A stretch of DNA of 32,516 bases from Christensenella sp. UBA4247. GTDB taxonomy: Bacteria; Bacillota; Clostridia; Christensenellales; CAG-1252. The notes beneath the pieces were generated by a model. The model was not told the origin of the DNA and made no database searches. It was given only the letters and a program-made list of their open reading frames with translations. Made by a program: the position numbers and the translations under genes. Position 1 is the stretch's first letter; each line of letters opens with the position of its first letter. The DNA lies in the NCBI GenBank assembly GCA_002395405.1, contig DGWX01000002.1, positions 1 through 32,516 of the forward strand, read 5' to 3'. Shown here piece by piece: positions 26,166 through 32,516 of the stretch.

Positions 26166-26771
26166 ATGGGATATAAGCTTTGTCCAAGATGTGAATTGAA
26201 TTATATTGATGAGGATGAATCTCTTTGTAGTGTCTGTGCGAATGCACATATAACTAGTAGTGCCAGCTCTAAACCTGTAATTCATCATAAAAAACATAGT
26301 ATTTTTATGGTTTTTCAAGGGAAAGACTACTTAAATGAGCTCACAAAAGGGTATATTATGGCGCCATACTACGATAAAGGCGGACATTCTCCCTCTCATT
26401 GGGCTATGCTAGAAAACGTCCATGTTGGGGATATTATTTTCCATGGGGTGGCTCAAAGTATTGTCGCAATTAGTTTGGCGAAATCTAGTTGCTATGATAG
26501 TAAAAATGCAAATGGCGAAGATTGCAGAAAGGTGGATTGTAAGCCAGTTCTTTTACATAATCCTTTAATAACAAAACAGTTTGAAAAGAAAATTATAGAT
26601 ACTTGTACTCGGTTTATGTATCAACCCTTTGATAAAAATGGAAGCGGAAGGCAAGGATATTTATTTGATTTAAATGATGAATTGGCCGGTGTCTTTGCTA
26701 GAGATGCAGTTGCAAACAATAAAGATCTATTGCAGAAACTTCCAGAGATTAATGATCTACTTATTTTATAA
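26166..26771 (+). CDS. Zinc-ribbon protein with PUA/EVE-like domain
   Basis: This 201-residue protein starts at the ATG at 26166, 8 bases after GAGGG; the GTG directly before it is the alternative. Four cysteines, Cys6, Cys9, Cys21 and Cys24, form a short zinc ribbon. Residues about 45-135 ('HWAMLENVHVGDIIFHG', 'IVAISLAKSSCYD', 'KVDCKPVLL') resemble the PUA/EVE-like domains found in modified-base readers and in restriction-like proteins. No nuclease motif is seen. It is the first gene of the island, AT-rich compared with the chromosome, and 18 bases from the helicase gene. A role in sensing modified or foreign nucleic acid is inferred, not shown. Confidence 0.7.
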   Translation: MGYKLCPRCELNYIDEDESLCSVCANAHITSSASSKPVIHHKKHSIFMVFQGKDYLNELTKGYIMAPYYDKGGHSPSHWAMLENVHVGDIIFHGVAQSIVAISLAKSSCYDSKNANGEDCRKVDCKPVLLHNPLITKQFEKKIIDTCTRFMYQPFDKNGSGRQGYLFDLNDELAGVFARDAVANNKDLLQKLPEINDLLIL

Positions 26772-26789
26772 AAAAAAGGCAAGTTGCAA

Positions 26790-28760
26790 ATGAAAAATCT
26801 TCGAGCATATTATTCTGCACCTATCAATGTTTTTTTGTCTCGATCCACAGATGAGATCGTCGGCATTATTCATAAGAACGACATTTCGGCAGAAACGCGG
26901 ATTTTACAATCAAATACGTGGGAGCAAGAAGTCCGGATCTTAAAGAATCAGCTCTCGTCCTTTTCGGAGGGGCGGATCATTTTTGAGTATTCAATCCCTC
27001 GCATGGGAAAACGCGTTGACGCGGTTTTCCTTTATCAAAATATCGTGTTTTTATTAGAGTTCAAGTGTGGTGATTCAGAGTATCGTGCGTCAACATACGA
27101 TCAAGTATATGACTATGCGCTTGACCTTCGGAATTTCCAAAAGGAAAGCCACGACAAGTTGCTTGTGCCAATAATGATTTCTACAAAAGCTCCGGCATTG
27201 AGCTTTGATATTACAGAAAAGGATCGGATCATTGAACCGCTAAAATGCAATTCGGAGAACATTCGAGATGCGATCTTGACGGTCGCAAACAAGTATCACG
27301 AAGCAGCTTTTGACTATGAGCAATGGGAAAACTCGGAATATCTGCCGACGCCGACCATTGTAGAGGCTGCACAAGCACTTTACCGCGGACATAATGTGCA
27401 CGACATTACAAGGAGCGATGCGGGCGCGGAAAACTTGACCGTTACGACGGACGAGATAAACAAAATCATTGAGTACAGCAAGGCAAATCATCGCAAATCG
27501 ATTTGTTTTGTAACAGGTGTTCCCGGCGCAGGCAAAACGCTGGTTGGACTGAATATCGCAATTGAACGGTCGGATGCTGCAACAGGAGAACACGCCGTAT
27601 TTCTTTCCGGCAATTTTCCTTTGGTGAAAGTTTTGCAAGAAGCATTGGCGCGCGATAAAGTTGAGCAATGCAAGCAAAAAGGCGAAAAGCTATCCAAGAG
27701 CGACGCACTGCGCAGCACCTCGGCATTTATTCAAATCATTCATAAATACAGGGATTCCTTTGTCGGCAATGACAATGTTCCGCCTGAGAAGGTGGCGATT
27801 TTTGACGAAGCCCAGCGCGCGTGGACGCACGATATGATCGCCAAATTTATGGCGCAGAAGAAGGGAGTAGACGTTTTTCCTTATAGCGAGCCGGAGTTCT
27901 TGATCGGGACGATGGATCGCCACAAAGATTGGGCTGTCGTCATCTGTTTGGTTGGTGGTGGACAGGAGATCAACACCGGCGAAGCAGGATTGCCTGAATG
28001 GTTTGACTCGTTAAGGCGGGCATATCCCGACTGGGACGTATATGTGACACCGCAGCTTAACGATACAGAGTATCGCAGGGAGCGTGAGTGGGATGAAATG
28101 ATTTCGGGTTTGAACGTAACCGAGAATAAAAAGTTGCATCTTGCCACTTCGATCCGATCTTTTCGTACGCCGGATTTAGCGGCTTTTGTCAAGGCCCTTT
28201 TGGACGTTGAGATCGACAAGGCAAGAGAACTCTATCAAAGGATTAAAGACAAATATCCGATCTTTTTGACGCGGGATCTTGATGCTGCAAAGGCGTGGGT
28301 CCGCGAGCGGAGCCAAGGGACAACAAGGTACGGTTTGCTTGCCAGTAGTGGCGCTCTTCGCCTCAAGCCAGAAGGGATATTTGTCAAAAACGAGGTCGCG
28401 GTCGAGAATTGGTTTTTGAATGGAAAGGACGACGTCCGCTCCAGTTATTATTTAGAAGATGTTGTTACCGAGTTCGATATTCAAGGCTTAGAGCTTGATT
28501 ACTCGATCGTCGCGTGGGATGCCGATTTCCGCTTCGAGAATGGCGCTTGGGAATGCTATAATTTCGTCGGTAATCGTTGGAACAAAGTTTCAAATCCTGA
28601 TAATCGCCTCTATCTCAAGAATGCCTACCGCGTCCTTTTGACACGGGCTCGCCAGGGTGTGGTGATTTTTGTGCCAGAGGGGAGCGATTCGGATGTTACA
28701 AGAAAAACTCTTTTATATAACGAGTTGTATTTTTATCTTAATAGCGTGATTAAGGAGTAA
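26790..28760 (+). CDS. PD-(D/E)XK nuclease fused to DUF2075-type helicase
   Basis: This 656-residue protein starts at the ATG at 26790; an in-frame TTG at 26784 is less likely. The N-terminal domain (about 40-170) has a PD-(D/E)XK nuclease pattern: Glu46, Asp77 ('RVDAVFL'), Glu90 and Lys92 ('LLEFKCG') and a 'QVYDY' helix. The ATPase/helicase half has Walker A 'GVPGAGKT' (243-250), Walker B 'IFDEAQRAW' (337-345), 'SIRSFR' and a final 'NAYRVLLTRARQGVVIFVPEG', matching DUF2075 superfamily 1-like proteins. Such proteins are frequent in defence islands. It precedes the reverse transcriptase by 35 bases on the same strand. Base composition is closer to the chromosome than in its two neighbours. Confidence 0.87.
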   Translation: MKNLRAYYSAPINVFLSRSTDEIVGIIHKNDISAETRILQSNTWEQEVRILKNQLSSFSEGRIIFEYSIPRMGKRVDAVFLYQNIVFLLEFKCGDSEYRASTYDQVYDYALDLRNFQKESHDKLLVPIMISTKAPALSFDITEKDRIIEPLKCNSENIRDAILTVANKYHEAAFDYEQWENSEYLPTPTIVEAAQALYRGHNVHDITRSDAGAENLTVTTDEINKIIEYSKANHRKSICFVTGVPGAGKTLVGLNIAIERSDAATGEHAVFLSGNFPLVKVLQEALARDKVEQCKQKGEKLSKSDALRSTSAFIQIIHKYRDSFVGNDNVPPEKVAIFDEAQRAWTHDMIAKFMAQKKGVDVFPYSEPEFLIGTMDRHKDWAVVICLVGGGQEINTGEAGLPEWFDSLRRAYPDWDVYVTPQLNDTEYRREREWDEMISGLNVTENKKLHLATSIRSFRTPDLAAFVKALLDVEIDKARELYQRIKDKYPIFLTRDLDAAKAWVRERSQGTTRYGLLASSGALRLKPEGIFVKNEVAVENWFLNGKDDVRSSYYLEDVVTEFDIQGLELDYSIVAWDADFRFENGAWECYNFVGNRWNKVSNPDNRLYLKNAYRVLLTRARQGVVIFVPEGSDSDVTRKTLLYNELYFYLNSVIKE

Positions 28761-28795
28761 AGAACTTATACAATACAAATTAAGGGAAATAGGAT

Positions 28796-30391
28796 ATGGC
28801 CATTGAATTAGTTAAAGAAAAATTTATTGAACAAATGATAAAATATGGTTACTTTGCAGAACAGTTTCCAAACTGCTTTTCAACTGAAAAGTTGTTGAAT
28901 AATTTGAAAGAAGTCTTGCCTTTAATCGATATATCAAAAAATGCAGTTAAGAATTCTCGTAAAAATTCAACAGCACCTACAACTTTATCGATGTATAAAA
29001 ATGACATATCACGTCGCGTTTTATCGCTTCCTAATATAGAGGCCTTTTTAAGGCTTGTAAAATATATGGAGAAAAAATGGGATAGAATTCTCCAATTTGC
29101 AGTCAGCAAGAATTCATTATCGCCCATCAGCTTTTTAAACAGTTACAATGGCAGTGAAGATGCGTTGATCAACAGTGAATCTCTTCGAGAAAAATATAGA
29201 ATAAAGAGTGATTTTATAAAGGGAATTAAACAAAGCATACGATGCTCGTTGGGCTACAAGTATAGGCTAAAAGTTGATATCACTAATTGTTATAACTCAA
29301 TGTACACTCATTCAATCGCTTGGGCCATATGTGGAAAACAAGAGGCCAAAAGGTTCATGCGGACGAAAAGTCCGAGCGATTTAGCTGCAGATTATGATTT
29401 GGCAGATAGTCTAGATTGCCTTTCAAGATTTCAAAAAAACAATGAGACTAATGGCTTTATTGTTGGGCCTTTTACATCAAGAATAACTTCGGAAATAATT
29501 CTTGCGCGAATTGATAAAATGCTTTCTGAGAAAGGGTTTGTCTTTAAGCGCTACGTAGACGATTATAAATTTTATTTTAGATCAGAATCACAGGCGGTGG
29601 AAAACTTGCCGATTATAGAAAAGATACTGAATGAGTTTAATCTTTCATTAAATACGGCGAAAACCGAGATAACGAAATATCCGTATGAGATTATATCAAA
29701 TATAAAAGATAAATTTGAAGATGCGCAGGAGAAAGACGGTGTTTTTGGTGTTCTAAATACGGCTTCTCAGCTTCATTTAGCTGGAGAAAAGGGGGCCTAC
29801 AAGTATGCGCTAAAATTTTTAAGAGGGAAAGCTCTACCGAGTAGAGAAGAACTACAAATTGTTATTCCTACGTTAATTAACATTATGCTGTTAGACCCCA
29901 AATATGGAAAATATGTTACAGAATATCTCAGAAAAAACAATGAAGGTATAAATTCCAATACGCTTTCAGCAGTTTTTAATAATGAACTACAAAAGAGTCT
30001 TGAAAACGAATTGCAACAGGAGACCCTTTTATTTATACAATTAATGAGAGATTTAAATCTTGAAATAACCGGGGAGAATTTGCTCGGAGTGTTAAACAGT
30101 GACAATGATTTTGCAATTATCATCGCGCTTGATTTATGGAAGAATCGGAATGGAAAGATAATTAGAACAAAACAAGGAGCACAAGATATTAACCAAACAA
30201 TAAAAAAGCTATTAGACACGTTAAAAGGAGAAAAAGTTGCAGGTTCTCGATGGCTTTTATTATATGAGCTTAAAGCAAATAAAATATTGAAAAAGCGGAT
30301 GCTACTGCCAGAGATAGAAATGAATGATTTTTTCAAGAAACTCTGTGAACTAGGCGTTACCTTTTATTCAAGCGTCATCAGCGAGTCATAA
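28796..30391 (+). CDS. Reverse transcriptase of the Abi/DRT (unknown-group) type
   Basis: This 531-residue protein starts at an ATG with AAGGGA 8 bases upstream. The RT core is intact: 'VDITNCYNSMY' (motif A, Asp161), 'NGFIVGPFTSRITSEI' (motif B, from residue 219), 'RYVDDYKFYF' (YVDD 253-256) and 'NTAKTE' (286-291). The 'YTHSIAWAICGKQEAK' stretch after motif A is characteristic of abortive-infection and DRT-type enzymes. Retron 'VTG' and group II maturase regions are absent. Residues about 330-531 form a Leu/Ile-rich, all-helical extension, like the helical repeats of AbiK-type RTs. The gene is strongly AT-rich and has only two GATC sites, unlike its surroundings. Antiviral DNA synthesis is inferred from the family. 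Confidence 0.9.
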   Translation: MAIELVKEKFIEQMIKYGYFAEQFPNCFSTEKLLNNLKEVLPLIDISKNAVKNSRKNSTAPTTLSMYKNDISRRVLSLPNIEAFLRLVKYMEKKWDRILQFAVSKNSLSPISFLNSYNGSEDALINSESLREKYRIKSDFIKGIKQSIRCSLGYKYRLKVDITNCYNSMYTHSIAWAICGKQEAKRFMRTKSPSDLAADYDLADSLDCLSRFQKNNETNGFIVGPFTSRITSEIILARIDKMLSEKGFVFKRYVDDYKFYFRSESQAVENLPIIEKILNEFNLSLNTAKTEITKYPYEIISNIKDKFEDAQEKDGVFGVLNTASQLHLAGEKGAYKYALKFLRGKALPSREELQIVIPTLINIMLLDPKYGKYVTEYLRKNNEGINSNTLSAVFNNELQKSLENELQQETLLFIQLMRDLNLEITGENLLGVLNSDNDFAIIIALDLWKNRNGKIIRTKQGAQDINQTIKKLLDTLKGEKVAGSRWLLLYELKANKILKKRMLLPEIEMNDFFKKLCELGVTFYSSVISES

Positions 30392-30446
30392 CTACCAATT
30401 TTTTTTTTTACATAATTAATTACTATACTATTTCTATTGGCACTTA

Positions 30447-30530
30447 GGCGTGAGTTTATATTAAACAAGTCGGAGCGTCGAGCGGCTGTCGCCGCGCCGC
30501 TTCGCTCCGATATAAACACACGCCCTTTTT
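30447..30530 (+). ncRNA. Candidate structured RNA element 1 with T-run
   Basis: The outer stem pairs 30447-30460 with 30511-30524 (13 pairs, one A-A mismatch). A nine-base bulge TTAAACAAG (30461-30469) lies only on the 5' side. An 8-bp inner stem TCGGAGCG/CGCTCCGA follows, then an AGCGGC/GCCGCT tip, and five T follow the structure. It shares bulge sequence and architecture with the element at 30604-30679. It may be an RNA partner of the reverse transcriptase or an elaborate terminator. Confidence 0.6.
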
Positions 30531-30603
30531 AAGCTAAAAAGTAACTGAAAAAGAGAGTCGATTTTACCTGATTTTTACCCCAAAATGGCTGTTTGACAGT
30601 TGT

Positions 30604-30679
30604 ACGTGTGTTTGTTAGAAACAAGTCGCGCGAGGGCGCCGGCGCTGCGCATATGCGCGCGTACAAGCACACGTTTTTT
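30604..30679 (+). ncRNA. Candidate structured RNA element 2, related to element 1
   Basis: The outer stem ACGTGTGTTTGT (30604-30615) pairs with ACAAGCACACGT (30663-30674), including one G-U pair. A ten-base 5' bulge TAGAAACAAG follows, then an inner CGCGCG/CGCGCG stem with a GC-rich head and a run of six T (30674-30679). AAACAAGTCG is identical to element 1, while stem bases differ in a pairing-preserving way at several positions. Confidence 0.6.
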
Positions 30680-30957
30680 ATGACCGAGCGAGAGAGCAAA
30701 AAGCGGAGCGAACAAGTGGCGAAGCTTTTAACCGAATGCGCCGCGAGGGGAGGGGCGTTCGCGCCGGTCACGCCTCACAAATCGCGCCCTCTTTCCCTCT
30801 CGGCGGCGAAACGCATTCTCTTTTATTGCAGTCCCTCGTCACTTATTTCTTCGCCTGCCTTTTGTTTCTTCTCTGCTCGTTTTCCCAAAACAGGGACGGT
30901 TAAGACTGATATTGTCTTGATTTATACACGGTTTTTGCCCGCTTGACCCATAATGAA

Positions 30958-31002
30958 AGCACGTTTTGCGCCGATGCGTTGTGTCGCATCGTTGCTGTTT
31001 TT
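30958..31002 (+). terminator. Bulged hairpin with T-run, terminator-like
   Basis: Outer AGCA/TGCT, a ten-base 5' bulge, inner CGATGCG-TTGTGT-CGCATCG, then five T. The layout matches elements 1 and 2, but the bulge sequence does not. Confidence 0.6.
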
Positions 31003-31144
31003 ATAGCAAACTTCCCCCCATCCGCAAACTCTCCACAGCATAGAAAAAAATGAAAAGGAATAAACAAGATGGCTGTTGATGCACACTTTAACTCTCGGCA
31101 TTTCTTATTCCCCCAAAATTTGTAAAAGAATTTATATAAATCGC

Positions 31145-31173
31145 TTGACAAATTATCTAATCCGTCATACAAT
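31145..31173 (+). promoter_or_regulatory. Near-consensus promoter of the RHH-clpB operon
   Basis: TTGACA (31145-31150), 17 bases and TACAAT (31168-31173), followed by a perfect AGGAGG (31186-31191) six bases before the ATG at 31198. No CIRCE element was seen. Confidence 0.85.
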
Positions 31174-31197
31174 AATTCCGAAAACAGGAGGTCTGCA

Positions 31198-31818
31198 ATG
31201 AAAAAGAACATTTATTCTTTGGTACTGTCCGAAAATGTAATTGCTGCGGTGGATCGCTTGGCATATGAACGCCACACGAACCGATCCAACCTTATCAATC
31301 AGATCTTAGCGGAATATGTCTCATACGAGACTCCGGAGAAGAGAATGCAAAACGTATTCGAGCGTATGCAAACTTTGCTCGGCAGTGCCTTTCAACCATT
31401 GGAGAGCGCCTCGCCTACGATGCTGACCCTGCGCAGTGCCCTCAGTTACAAATACAACCCGACTGTTCGATATCAAGTCGAACTGTATCGCATGCCGAAG
31501 GTCGCCATCGGCGAATTGAAAGTATCCATGCGCACCCAAAGCGCAACTCTCTCCTTGCTCGTAATGCAGTTCTTCAAACTGTGGATCAAGATCGAGAAAG
31601 CGCATCATCCCGACAGCGTCGCCACGGTAACGGACGGACGATTCATCAAACGCTTCGTGACCGAGACGATGGACAGCGAGAGCGTCGCAGAGGGCATTTC
31701 CGCCTACGTGGACGCCTTCGATCGCGCACTGAAAGCTTTCTTCTGTTATTCGGACCAACCCGAGATTGCGGAAGCGTATGCGGAAAAGATTTACGCTGAC
31801 GCAAATCTCCTGTTTTAA
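31198..31818 (+). CDS. Ribbon-helix-helix protein upstream of clpB
   Basis: This 206-residue protein begins with a CopG/Arc-like ribbon-helix-helix: a short strand ('NIYSLVLSENV') and two helices ('AAVDRLAYERH', 'NRSNLINQILAEYV') within residues 1-45. The rest is a family I do not recognise, with a strand-rich middle and a helical C-terminus ('FDRALKAFFCYSD'). The promoter and ribosome site are strong. It ends 43 bases before clpB on the same strand, so it is probably cotranscribed and may autoregulate the operon by binding its promoter. This regulatory role is inferred only from the fold and position. Confidence 0.85.
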   Translation: MKKNIYSLVLSENVIAAVDRLAYERHTNRSNLINQILAEYVSYETPEKRMQNVFERMQTLLGSAFQPLESASPTMLTLRSALSYKYNPTVRYQVELYRMPKVAIGELKVSMRTQSATLSLLVMQFFKLWIKIEKAHHPDSVATVTDGRFIKRFVTETMDSESVAEGISAYVDAFDRALKAFFCYSDQPEIAEAYAEKIYADANLLF

Positions 31819-31825
31819 TCTCAAA

Positions 31826-31861
31826 AAAGGAGCCCCCTGACGGGGGTATGGTGAAAGAGCT
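31826..31861 (+). promoter_or_regulatory. clpB leader: buried ribosome site, hairpin and mini-frame
   Basis: AAAGGAG (31826-31832) is followed at once by a CCCCC-TGAC-GGGGG hairpin (31833-31846). A five-codon frame starts at the ATG at 31848 and its TGA overlaps the clpB ATG at 31862. The layout could couple or gate clpB translation. Confidence 0.4.
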
Positions 31862-32516
31862 ATGAATATGCAAAAACTGACGCAAAAAAGTATTGAGGCG
31901 ATCACCACTGCTCACAACATCGGCGTGGAGCGCCACCACCAAGCCATCGGACAAGAACACTTATTGCTCGCCCTTCTTGAAGACAAAGAAGGTCTGATTC
32001 CCGAACTATGGCACAAGATGAACCTCTCTGCGGAAGACACCGCGAACAAAGTGCGCGGCGAACTCGAAAAACTGCCTCGCATAACGGGCTCTTACGATCC
32101 CGAACGAATCTATCTGTCCTCCGCCCTGAATGCCGCCCTCACTGCGGCGGAATCGCGTGCGCAAGCGATGAAAGACGACTATGTCTCGGTCGAGCACCTC
32201 TTACTGGGTCTGATCGATTGTGCGCAAGCCAATATCAAGAAGATATTCGGTGAAATCGGGTTGACCGTCAACGAACTCTTGCGAGCCCTTAAAGAAGTGC
32301 GCGGCAATGCCCGTGTGCAGGGAGACAACCCGGAAGAAACCTACGACGTATTGCATAAATACGGCCAAGATCTGGTGGAACTGGCAAAGCAACAGAAACT
32401 GGATCCCGTGATCGGGCGCGACGACGAGATCCGCAACGTGGTGCGCATCCTGTCCAGAAAGACCAAGAACAATCCCTGCCTGATCGGGGAGCCTGGCGTC
32501 GGCAAGACCGCCATCG
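31862..32516 (+). CDS. clpB: ClpB disaggregase ATPase (3' partial)
   Basis: ClpB works with DnaK to extract and refold aggregated proteins. The first 218 codons are visible. They cover the double Clp N-domain (repeats around 'GQEHLLLALLED' and 'SVEHLLLGLI'), the linker 'YDVLHKYGQDLVELAKQQKLDPVIGRDDEI' in two overlapping parts, and the first Walker A 'GEPGVGKTAI' at the window edge. The start at 31862 ('MNMQKLTQKS') is used; an ATG two codons later is possible. The N-domain and linker fit ClpB better than ClpC, but the middle domain that would settle this lies outside the window. Confidence 0.9.
   Translation, partial: MNMQKLTQKSIEAITTAHNIGVERHHQAIGQEHLLLALLEDKEGLIPELWHKMNLSAEDTANKVRGELEKLPRITGSYDPERIYLSSALNAALTAAESRAQAMKDDYVSVEHLLLGLIDCAQANIKKIFGEIGLTVNELLRALKEVRGNARVQGDNPEETYDVLHKYGQDLVELAKQQKLDPVIGRDDEIRNVVRILSRKTKNNPCLIGEPGVGKTAI

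Larger units (their letters stand above)
30392..31144 (+). other. Gene-poor region after the reverse transcriptase, rich in structured elements
   Basis: No convincing gene is seen. A run of 11 T (30399-30409) follows the RT stop. Bulged hairpins lie at 30447-30530, 30604-30679 and 30958-31002 (separate entries). A GC-rich fold closes at TGACCG/CGGTCA (30681-30770), and a small hairpin AAGAC/GTCTT lies at 30902-30918. A 117-codon frame at 30593-30946 overlaps the hairpins and lacks a ribosome site, so it is probably not real. Confidence 0.6.

Noticed and set aside
30447..30530. Integron attC site
   Set aside because: The GC-rich bulged hairpin is reminiscent, but the RYYYAAC and GTTRRRY boxes are not in place and no integrase is present.
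28796..30600. Retron or group II intron
   Set aside because: The RT lacks the retron VTG motif and maturase/HNH parts. No msr-msd-like inverted pair or intron domain V/VI was seen next to it.
30593..30946. 117-codon frame after the reverse transcriptase
   Set aside because: It overlaps two structured elements, lacks a ribosome site, has an odd composition and is opposed by an equally long frame on the other strand.
25930..31197. tRNA-bounded integrated element with direct-repeat attachment sites
   Set aside because: No second copy of the tRNA 3' end was found downstream by eye, and there is no integrase or recombinase gene in the island.
31000..31197. CIRCE or CtsR operator before clpB
   Set aside because: No TTAGCACTC/GAGTGCTAA inverted repeat or CtsR heptad repeat is visible.
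1..32516. CRISPR array or Cas genes
   Set aside because: No regularly spaced short direct repeats; the repeats at 21189-21673 are irregular and long.

Overview
The window looks like chromosome from an anaerobic, Gram-positive-type gut bacterium, probably an uncultured member of the Clostridia. The support is strong AGGAGG-type ribosome sites, clear TTGACA/TATAAT promoters, a TrmN6-RsmI pair of the Firmicutes kind, a ParAB pair, a mid-protein dockerin and InlB-type repeats in giant surface proteins. The species cannot be fixed from sequence alone.

Layout. Positions 2-4687 and 4942-10410 encode two very large surface or secreted proteins; the first is cut by the window edge. A dTDP-glucose 4,6-dehydratase (10414-11433) follows the second. 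Convergent to it on the minus strand lie rsmI and a 999-residue protein that joins an MMPL/RND-type membrane exporter to a TrmN6-like tRNA methyltransferase. An AraC-type regulator (15339-16079, minus) diverges from a tight five-gene operon (16184-21115): GH130 enzyme, sugar isomerase/epimerase, Gfo/Idh/MocA dehydrogenase, mannonate dehydratase and an SDR mannonate oxidoreductase. Together these suggest hexuronate and mannoside catabolism. A 779-base gene-free stretch (21116-21894) is a mosaic of intergenic repeats with two near-identical 118-base copies. Then come a MATE transporter, a DEDDh exonuclease, parA, parB and a tRNA-Arg(ACG) with its own terminator.

Directly after the tRNA is an island (about 26002-31010) of different composition. 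It holds a zinc-ribbon/PUA-EVE-like protein, a PD-(D/E)XK nuclease fused to a DUF2075-type helicase, and a reverse transcriptase of the abortive-infection/DRT type with an intact YVDD site. These three genes are followed by about 800 bases without a convincing gene, containing at least three bulged hairpins ending in T-runs. Two of them (30447-30530 and 30604-30679) are clearly related to each other. This combination is the best candidate in the window for an undescribed system, most plausibly anti-phage defence with a partner RNA. That function is inference.

The window closes with a ribbon-helix-helix protein that has a near-ideal promoter and probably shares a transcript with clpB, which runs off the right edge.
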